64,000 bases of DNA from Saprospiraceae bacterium (GTDB lineage Bacteria > Bacteroidota > Bacteroidia > Chitinophagales > Saprospiraceae): the NCBI GenBank assembly GCA_016718505.1, contig JADKDE010000004.1, positions 124,001 through 188,000 of the forward strand. Direction: 5' to 3'. Every line of letters begins with the position of its first letter. The first letter of the stretch is position 1. The translations under genes were made by a program, and so were the position numbers. This document shows positions 57,745 through 64,000 of the stretch, piece by piece. The notes under the pieces are model-generated. The model did not search any database, was not told the origin of the DNA, and worked only from the letters and a program-made list of their open reading frames with translations.

Positions 57745-59349
57745 GTGAAGAAATTTATCAGTCATACATTTACCAAGTCATTGGTCGATCGTGGAGTTAT
57801 ATTACTCCATGAACAGCAATTGATATCTGTTGAAAAGGTCGAAGATTTTCACTGGTTAGGACTGTTTCGTGGTCAAACCAATCTTGAAGTCGAACTTGAA
57901 TTACACGAAGACCATTCTCTAAAATCCTTCCAATGTTCTTGTATTTACTTTCATCAAAATAATGAATGTAGGCACATTACTGCGATGATCGAGCATATGA
58001 ATACCCAAATGGATATTTCTGAGATTCTTCAGTCCACAGCTACAAATCCTAAGTCCATTTTCCACTTATTGGAGCATATTCACACAAAGTCATTAAATCG
58101 CTTTTTGAGGAAATATGCTCGTATGGACAAAAAATTTGCCGAAGCCTTAAAAGTGTTTTTAGTTGAACATTCGGATCCTCTCGAAAACAGAAATAAATAC
58201 GATGCACTGCTTACTTCTATCATCAAAAGTAAAAAAAATAGGGTAGGGCAATATTCATCTAGGACCATCTCGCAAATCGAAAATCAATTGTTGGAATTGA
58301 TCCAAAAAGCAACACTCAAATGGCGTGAAAACGAGGGAGTGGAAGCTTTTCATATCACCATGGCGCTCATAAAATACGGTGAATCCTTTCTTAGGACATT
58401 TAGCCCTTTATACGATCCGTGGCAGATTGATTTTTTTGTTTTGAAAAAGATAATTTTATCTCTCAAAAATACAGCCATCAGCCCTGAATTTAAGGAGGAT
58501 ATGGCTACGCATATCGATACCTATATTAATTCTGCGCAGTTCAGCACCCATGTCAGTAATATTGCTTGGCTCGATGATAATATGGCTCTTATAAATCAGA
58601 ATCCTGATCCTGAAGACCAAAATTTGTACCTAGCGGAATTGATCCAGAGGATTAAAAATGATCCAATAGACACGTTTCACTATTCGAAGGACCAAGTCTT
58701 TCAATGGATGTTATTGGTGTTCTATACTGACGACTCCTCGTTTTGCCACCAGCTGGGACAGTGGACTAGTACGGCTCAGTTTACCTTTGTCAAAAAAGTA
58801 CTGGATGGATTTTTGAAAATTATTGAATTCCAAGAGCTTACTGTAGGAGCAAAAGCATGGTTGAATGGCTTTTTTACTACTGATAAAAATGTCTTAGATA
58901 AATTCGAATATATAATAGCAAGGACGACGGATGTCCAGGTCCTTCATTTTATGAATGTTGAAATTCTGCCAAAATTGAATGTTGCAGATTCCAGTTTGAA
59001 ATCTCTATGGTTGGTGATAGATCAACATCTTGGTAAGGAAGGCCTCCTCAATGCTTGGCGAAGTATGCCTAGCATCGAAATAATTGAACTCCTGATAGCT
59101 GCCCAAAATATTTCAGAATCGGATTTAGTCCCGTTGCATTTGGAACTGCTTTTAGAAGAAAATTTGATGGGTTATTTCGGACAAATGCCACTTGAAAGAT
59201 TGAAAAGAATCTTTGCGATTCTAGAACAAAAAAATTGGTTCGCTACCAAGTCTCAATGGGTGCAATATTTATTGCCAAAGATGACTTCAAAGCAAGCTAT
59301 CAAGCAGTATTTAGTACAAGAAAACATGATAAAATCTAAAAATTATTAA
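57745..59349 (+). CDS. SWIM zinc-finger-like protein
   Basis: From the GTG at 57745 the product is 534 residues. An N-terminal SWIM-type site is CSC-x8-CRH (Cys64, Cys66, Cys75, His77). The rest is helical and lacks recognised domains. The longer open frame begins at a TTG at 57673 but the added residues look untranslated. rlmH starts 1 nt after the stop, so the two are likely co-expressed. Function unknown; SWIM domains often bind DNA or proteins. Confidence 0.65.
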   Translation: MKKFISHTFTKSLVDRGVILLHEQQLISVEKVEDFHWLGLFRGQTNLEVELELHEDHSLKSFQCSCIYFHQNNECRHITAMIEHMNTQMDISEILQSTATNPKSIFHLLEHIHTKSLNRFLRKYARMDKKFAEALKVFLVEHSDPLENRNKYDALLTSIIKSKKNRVGQYSSRTISQIENQLLELIQKATLKWRENEGVEAFHITMALIKYGESFLRTFSPLYDPWQIDFFVLKKIILSLKNTAISPEFKEDMATHIDTYINSAQFSTHVSNIAWLDDNMALINQNPDPEDQNLYLAELIQRIKNDPIDTFHYSKDQVFQWMLLVFYTDDSSFCHQLGQWTSTAQFTFVKKVLDGFLKIIEFQELTVGAKAWLNGFFTTDKNVLDKFEYIIARTTDVQVLHFMNVEILPKLNVADSSLKSLWLVIDQHLGKEGLLNAWRSMPSIEIIELLIAAQNISESDLVPLHLELLLEENLMGYFGQMPLERLKRIFAILEQKNWFATKSQWVQYLLPKMTSKQAIKQYLVQENMIKSKNY

Positions 59350-59823
59350 ATGAAAATTGAACTTTTGGTTATCGGAAAAAACAACGACAAGTACGTTGAA
59401 CAAGGGGTCAAACTTTTCGAAGAAAGACTCACACATTATTGCAACTTTGAATTAAAAATCCTGCCTGGAGTGCGAAAAGCACAAAAATATGCTCCAGCAA
59501 ATTTGATTCAACAAGAAGCGGAAATCATAATGCGGTATGTAAAAAAAGAAGATTATATCATCCTATTGGATGAGACGGGCAAAGATTATACTTCCATTGA
59601 ATTTTCTTCTTATATCAACAAAAAGAACCTGTCTTCGATGAAAAAAATTGTTTTCATCATTGGAGGTGCCTATGGATTTTCTCCTTTAATCTATCAAATG
59701 GCAAAAGAAAGGATAAGTCTATCTAAGATGACATTTTCACATCAGATGGTGCGAATATTTTTCTTAGAGCAGTTGTATCGAGCATTTACCATATTAAATG
59801 ACGAACCATATCATAATTTTTAG
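59350..59823 (+). CDS. rlmH: 23S rRNA (pseudouridine1915-N3)-methyltransferase RlmH
   Basis: The 157-residue SPOUT methyltransferase has DYIILLDETGKDYTSIEFSSYI, FIIGGAYGFSP and the C-terminal SKMTFSHQMVRIFFLEQLYRAFTIL and YHNF. It methylates pseudouridine 1915 on the ribosome. The start abuts the stop of the SWIM-type gene. Confidence 0.96.
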   Translation: MKIELLVIGKNNDKYVEQGVKLFEERLTHYCNFELKILPGVRKAQKYAPANLIQQEAEIIMRYVKKEDYIILLDETGKDYTSIEFSSYINKKNLSSMKKIVFIIGGAYGFSPLIYQMAKERISLSKMTFSHQMVRIFFLEQLYRAFTILNDEPYHNF

Positions 59824-59834
59824 CATCTGGGATC

Positions 59835-61946
59835 TTAGTATCCTCCCATAAAACGTCGTAAAAACCATTCGATGGCTAAGAATAGAAATATCAATCCAAA
59901 GATCCATTTTAAATTTATCGCTGGATTTGTGAAAACATTTTCATAAATCAAGGGTTTAAGCTGGTTCTTTGAGCTAAGATCTTCCACTATTTCTCGATAA
60001 TCTTTCAACAAAACTTTTTTACCGCCTGACTGATTGGAAAGTGAGGCCAAAAGGCTATGATCTGCTGTCGTTTCGGAAGTTTCTAATTGTATGGATGCCA
60101 CTGAAAATTTTCCTTCTGCACTATAATGTTGCCCATTGTAGTCGGTAGAAGCTTTGTATTTGTACATACCAGCTTGAAGATAGCCGATATCTAATTGATA
60201 TCCTTTTTCCTTTTTGTTGAATGTATAGGTGAAATTTTTGCCCTTTTCATCGATTACGGATAAATTCACATCTGGATCGTTGATCATCTGGTAAGAATCG
60301 TTGTAAAGTTCAGCTCCAAATACGATATTTTCAATCTCATCCCAGACATTCTTCGCAAGGTAAGTTCGGAATTTTCGCTTATCTTCCTTGATACTTAAAT
60401 ACTGGATCGTCTTGGATATAAGGTCGTCAAAGGCTGAAAATTGGTTGTTTTGCATGAAATCGAACATTCTCCATTTCCATAATCCTTCAGCACAGATGAT
60501 TCCTATTTTCTGGTCGCTTTGTTGGCCAAATAATATTAGTGGGTAATCCGTAGCAACTTTCCCAATTTTTTGCTTGAATAAAACTTGAGCATTTACTCCC
60601 ACTTTATATTCTCCAAAAGGAGATTGAAGGGGTATAAAATTCATGATTTGATTTTGAGTCGATTCATCAAACGTAAAATAATTAAATCCAGAAGATTTTA
60701 ACGCTTGGACTTCATTCAGACTTTTTACGCTTGACTTTATGTTGCATATTTTCTGTATTTCATTGAACTTATTGAGATTGCTTTGTCCGCCAAGTATGTA
60801 CAAAATGGGTTTGTTGTTCTGGTTGCACTGATTTATAATATTTGTTGCATCAAAATTGAAAGATGGGATTTGGTGCAATACAATCAGATCGAAATCGGTT
60901 ATTTTTTCCTTAAAATCCGAAATAAAAGCGGTTTTTACTTGATAATTTTTGTTGGTTTCAATGCTAGCCTTTAATGCCGCAATATCGGGGTGAGGTGAAT
61001 TGGCTAATATCATTATTTTTTGTCTTCCATCCAAAACCTCTATGACAATGGTCTTTGTATTGTTAAGCTTTGTCTTTTCTCCAGCCAGTTCTGATACATT
61101 GATTTTAAATTGTCTCATACCTGCAATTGGATATTCTAGGGGTACTTTTATCGTCTCAAAAAAGCTCATATTTTTTATGGAAATATTTTGAGAATAAACC
61201 CTTTTAGCTGAATTTCCTGATATTTCATCTACGGAGAGTTGGACACTTTTTCCAGTAAAATTGTAGGATGCGATGTCCACCTCGATAAATCCTTTGTCAC
61301 CTAAATAGGCTATTTGGTTATACAATATGTTTTTAATCCAAACATCCTTTTGTGCTGAAGTATCCCCAAGTGCGATGCTATATATCGGCAATTTGTCGGC
61401 AAACCCATTATAGACTGGATTTTTACCGCGATTGTAAATACCATCAGAGAGCAATATCAGGGCTCCAGGATTTTGGTCACCATAAACATCTTGCATATAG
61501 GTAATTACCTCATCGATATTTGAAGATTTATCGTTAAATTTAATTTCAGAACTATCTATTATTTTTTCTCCAAACTGTACGAATTGAACATTGTAATCGC
61601 CTTTGAGTCCATCCTTCAATTCTTCAATGGCTTTCGACAAGAAAGATTTTTCTTCAGATTTAGTATTGAGCCTTAAAGATTCACTGTCGTCTTGAGCTAT
61701 TAGGATTGTGGGCTTTTTTATTTCATTTTGTACATATTTCAATACGGGTGACAGTAAAAGTAGTGAAATCATCATAACTGCTAATGCCCTCAATAAAGCG
61801 AGCAAACGGCGTAGATTCCCATTCCATTGCATAAATCTTGACTCACCTTTATAGTGAAAGTATGCCGCTGCACCTCCTAGGATCAAACACAGCAAGATAA
61901 ACCAATAAGGATAATTAAGTTGTATCGAAAAAAGAAATTGAATCAA
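59835..61946 (-). CDS. vWA-like membrane protein
   Basis: The 703-residue protein has two N-terminal membrane helices (about 14-30 and 50-68), a vWA domain with a DDSES MIDAS-like motif (about 85-91) and ALILLSDGIYNRGK, a large periplasmic region, and a C-terminal helix (about 675-693). It resembles Bacteroidota BatA/BatB-type or glutamine-amidotransferase-like vWA proteins. Role unknown; no MoxR ATPase is nearby. Confidence 0.72.
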   Translation of the reverse strand: MIQFLFSIQLNYPYWFILLCLILGGAAAYFHYKGESRFMQWNGNLRRLLALLRALAVMMISLLLLSPVLKYVQNEIKKPTILIAQDDSESLRLNTKSEEKSFLSKAIEELKDGLKGDYNVQFVQFGEKIIDSSEIKFNDKSSNIDEVITYMQDVYGDQNPGALILLSDGIYNRGKNPVYNGFADKLPIYSIALGDTSAQKDVWIKNILYNQIAYLGDKGFIEVDIASYNFTGKSVQLSVDEISGNSAKRVYSQNISIKNMSFFETIKVPLEYPIAGMRQFKINVSELAGEKTKLNNTKTIVIEVLDGRQKIMILANSPHPDIAALKASIETNKNYQVKTAFISDFKEKITDFDLIVLHQIPSFNFDATNIINQCNQNNKPILYILGGQSNLNKFNEIQKICNIKSSVKSLNEVQALKSSGFNYFTFDESTQNQIMNFIPLQSPFGEYKVGVNAQVLFKQKIGKVATDYPLILFGQQSDQKIGIICAEGLWKWRMFDFMQNNQFSAFDDLISKTIQYLSIKEDKRKFRTYLAKNVWDEIENIVFGAELYNDSYQMINDPDVNLSVIDEKGKNFTYTFNKKEKGYQLDIGYLQAGMYKYKASTDYNGQHYSAEGKFSVASIQLETSETTADHSLLASLSNQSGGKKVLLKDYREIVEDLSSKNQLKPLIYENVFTNPAINLKWIFGLIFLFLAIEWFLRRFMGGY

Positions 61947-62242
61947 GTAAAATGATATTTAAACGGCAAATATAAGTGTTCCTGCTCAAGGTTAGTGTGC
62001 CAAATGTTGAGATTTAACGATTCTTTAAAATAAATTAAGGCATTGACCTCAATCTTCAACTTATTTTTTTCAAATCTAACTCCATATAAAAAAGCCTAAA
62101 GCATAACGCCTTAGGCTTTCGTCCGAATTTTTCACCACTAACAATTAACTTTTTATACTTCGATCAAGCAATATTATTACAATCTTATGAATTTAGAAAA
62201 ACTCAGATTTTGTCCATTTTCAGATTTTAATACAAGTAGCTT
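61947..62242. terminator. Intergenic region with terminator for the T9SS cargo gene
   Basis: AAAGCCTAA (62091-62099) and TTAGGCTTT (62111-62119) form a perfect 9-bp stem followed (minus strand) by a T run. Nothing else was recognised. Confidence 0.8.
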
Positions 62243-64000
62243 CTATTTGCTGAATTTGGAGAACCCTATTCGATTGTTATTTGAATCAAAAAGTGTGATG
62301 ATATAAAGTCCCTTCTCGAGATTATTTACATCCACATTAATATTATTTGATCCTTGTACCAATGAAATGTTTTTATTAATGATTGTTTTGCCTGTTATAT
62401 CATGAATTAAAATGTTTATTTTTTGATCAGACAAACTTTCGATTGACAAATTGAATTCATTTCCAACTGGATTTGGACTAATCTTTATCCCATCTTTTTC
62501 TTTTTGGAGGCTGATAGAACGCATTGTGGAATAAGTAAATCTACCGCTTTTATCAAATTGTGCCAATCTATAATAAACAGTACCGCTGTGATTTATTAAA
62601 TGTTCGAGCGAATATTCTAACAAATTTGAACTATTACCATTTGGCGCTTTGCTATAAACTTTGCTTATTTCAGTAAAATTTCTACCGTCAAGGCTGTATT
62701 GAACTGCAAAATAACTATTCTCAGTTTCAGACCCAGTACTCCACTTTAATTTAACCCCTTTAGGTGATTTAGTAGCTCTGAATTCTATAAGTTCTACATC
62801 AAAAAATGGATTAGTTGCACTTTGTGTTATCAAAATGTCATAATCACAAACGTCTCCTGCATAACCATCAGTGACAATATAGTAAGTATTGCTAGCCGTC
62901 AAAGTAATATTGGTAATTTGTTGGTTGGAAGTAACATTTGTGCTGCTACATCCCATAAAACCTGTGGCTGTATTTGGGCTTCCACATGTTAAATTGTCAG
63001 CTAAAAAGAATTGGATACCATCTCCACCTGAACAATTTTGATTACCAATGAATACGCTATAAGTTCCATCTATGGGTACTTGAAAGCTAAAATATTGAGA
63101 ATTTTCAATGGATGGTGTGCATCCTGATCCTGTAAAAACAGTAGAAGATACTCCAGCCAATCCATCTGTACCGCATGTGTTTACTAGTGAACTTGCGTCT
63201 TCTAAACTGACCAAAGCACATTCATTGCTTGTAGAATGTGCAGCAGTAGTAGAAGTACCAATCCCATCATTAGAACTTAACAAATAAGGACTTGCACAGG
63301 ATGAGCCTTCAGCGGTTGATGGTGTATTTACATCAAAATCTATACTATAAGTAGCACCAGGATTAGAACTATTGACAACCACCAAATATGTACCACCTCC
63401 TGCTCCAAAACTGATTGCATCTGTGCTGGCCGTACCACTAGCACCCGTTATACAGGCTCCACCTCTGACATACAAACCAGCAGTTCCATTACATCCAGTA
63501 TTACTCCTATTGAGGATATCGACCGATAAAGTACCTCCGTTTGCATCCACATTCGTCAAATTAATATTAGCTCCACTGCAGCCTGTTGGAAGAGTAATAG
63601 CGTACCATCTTTCATATAAGTATGTTGATCCGCAATAGTCTGCCCCCGATAAGGAGGCAACCCCATCAGCATCGCACATAGACTGACTTATTGGTGCTCC
63701 TCCGTTAGTAAGTGTTATTGCTTCGCTTTCTGCTTGCCCCAATGGGGTTGTACTTGCAGCAAAACTGACAGATGCAGTAATTGGTCCGTTAAGGTACCAG
63801 TAGAACCCAAAAGTATATAGTAAGTTGATCCAGCGGTTAGTCCTGTCAAATTCCAGGTTCCGTTAAGGTCATTATCTGCACAAACTGTGATAGCTTGTGA
63901 ATCGCCACATGAATTGAAAATGACTAAATTTCCTTTACACCCACCACCAGTACAATTATATCCAGAAATGGTTAATGAAGCGGTGGTCCTTCCAGAAGGC
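62243..64000 (-). CDS. T9SS type A sorting-domain surface protein (5' partial)
   Basis: The protein continues past the window edge at its N-terminus. Several beta-sandwich repeats with Cys/Gly/Ser-rich sequence (SGYNCTGGGC; VVNSSNPGATYSIDFDV; SNTYYIVTDGYAGDVC) precede a FN3-like domain (VKLKWSTGSETENSYFAVQ). A C-terminal type A sorting signal follows (ISPNPVGNEF, GLYIITLFD). The frame is lost at the CC at 63786-63787; a third C restores LGSTGTLTGPITASVSF. It is a likely T9SS substrate anchored by PorU. Confidence 0.85.

Overview
The window is a 64 kb AT-rich chromosomal segment of a Bacteroidota bacterium. This rests on type IX secretion (T9SS) and gliding genes (porU, porV, porZ, gldH), a T9SS-sorted surface protein, Bacteroidota-type promoters (TTG-N19/20-TAnnTTTG), lipoproteins with short signal peptides, a long NusB, split transketolase and futalosine-pathway menaquinone synthesis (mqnE). 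A Saprospiria-like lineage is my best guess from gene content; no marker tree could be built. Genes at both edges are cut by the window.

Layout. 1-2.9 kb: 3' end of porU, then porV. 3-10.6 kb: fabH and efp on +, then a minus-strand housekeeping operon accA-dapA-pheT-ribD. 10.8-12.4 kb: tRNA-Asp followed by a small accessory patch (a lipoprotein gene with an attC-like hairpin, and a toxin-antitoxin pair). 12.4-15.4 kb: biotin operon bioF-bioD-bioA. 15.4-20.4 kb: small envelope proteins, nusB, gldH, a DUF2452 protein and a coiled-coil membrane protein. 20.5-24.3 kb: exonuclease, rpe, porZ. 24.3-27.3 kb: FecA-like TonB receptor and AraC regulator. 27.9-31.5 kb: PPK2, a methyltransferase, a 1.2 kb non-coding array of palindromes at 100-bp period, and a small zinc-ribbon protein. 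31.7-38.2 kb: lpd, ricT, an FKBP isomerase, a dipeptidase and small proteins. 38.2-41.5 kb: long intergenic regions around a LexA/CI-like autocleaving regulator that converges on a ClpP-like protease, then HU. 41.6-50.1 kb: transketolase subunits, two unknown envelope proteins, a peptide-type ABC ATPase, mqnE and a LolE-type permease. 50.1-53.9 kb: accessory region with a broken IS110 element, a repeat-flanked ParDE module and an IS256-like element with 8-bp target duplication. 54.2-64 kb: a hypothetical protein, dihaem peroxidase, tRNA-Val, SixA, a SWIM-type protein with rlmH, a vWA membrane protein and a partial T9SS cargo protein.

Two kinds of non-coding structure stand out. One is the 29.9-31.05 kb array: twelve copies of a 14-bp palindrome with a flanking conserved block, spaced 98-102 bp apart, with several interchangeable spacer classes. 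The other is a family of about 100-bp GC-rich intergenic repeats with ends of the type gcgt(a/c)...(t/g)acgc and internal hairpins whose stems change sequence but keep pairing. At least eight copies occur, plus one truncated piece.

Many genes, including essential ones (pheT, lpd), carry single-base frameshifts, almost all at short homopolymers. This looks like consensus error in the assembly more than gene loss, although the insertion sequences may also be genuinely decaying.
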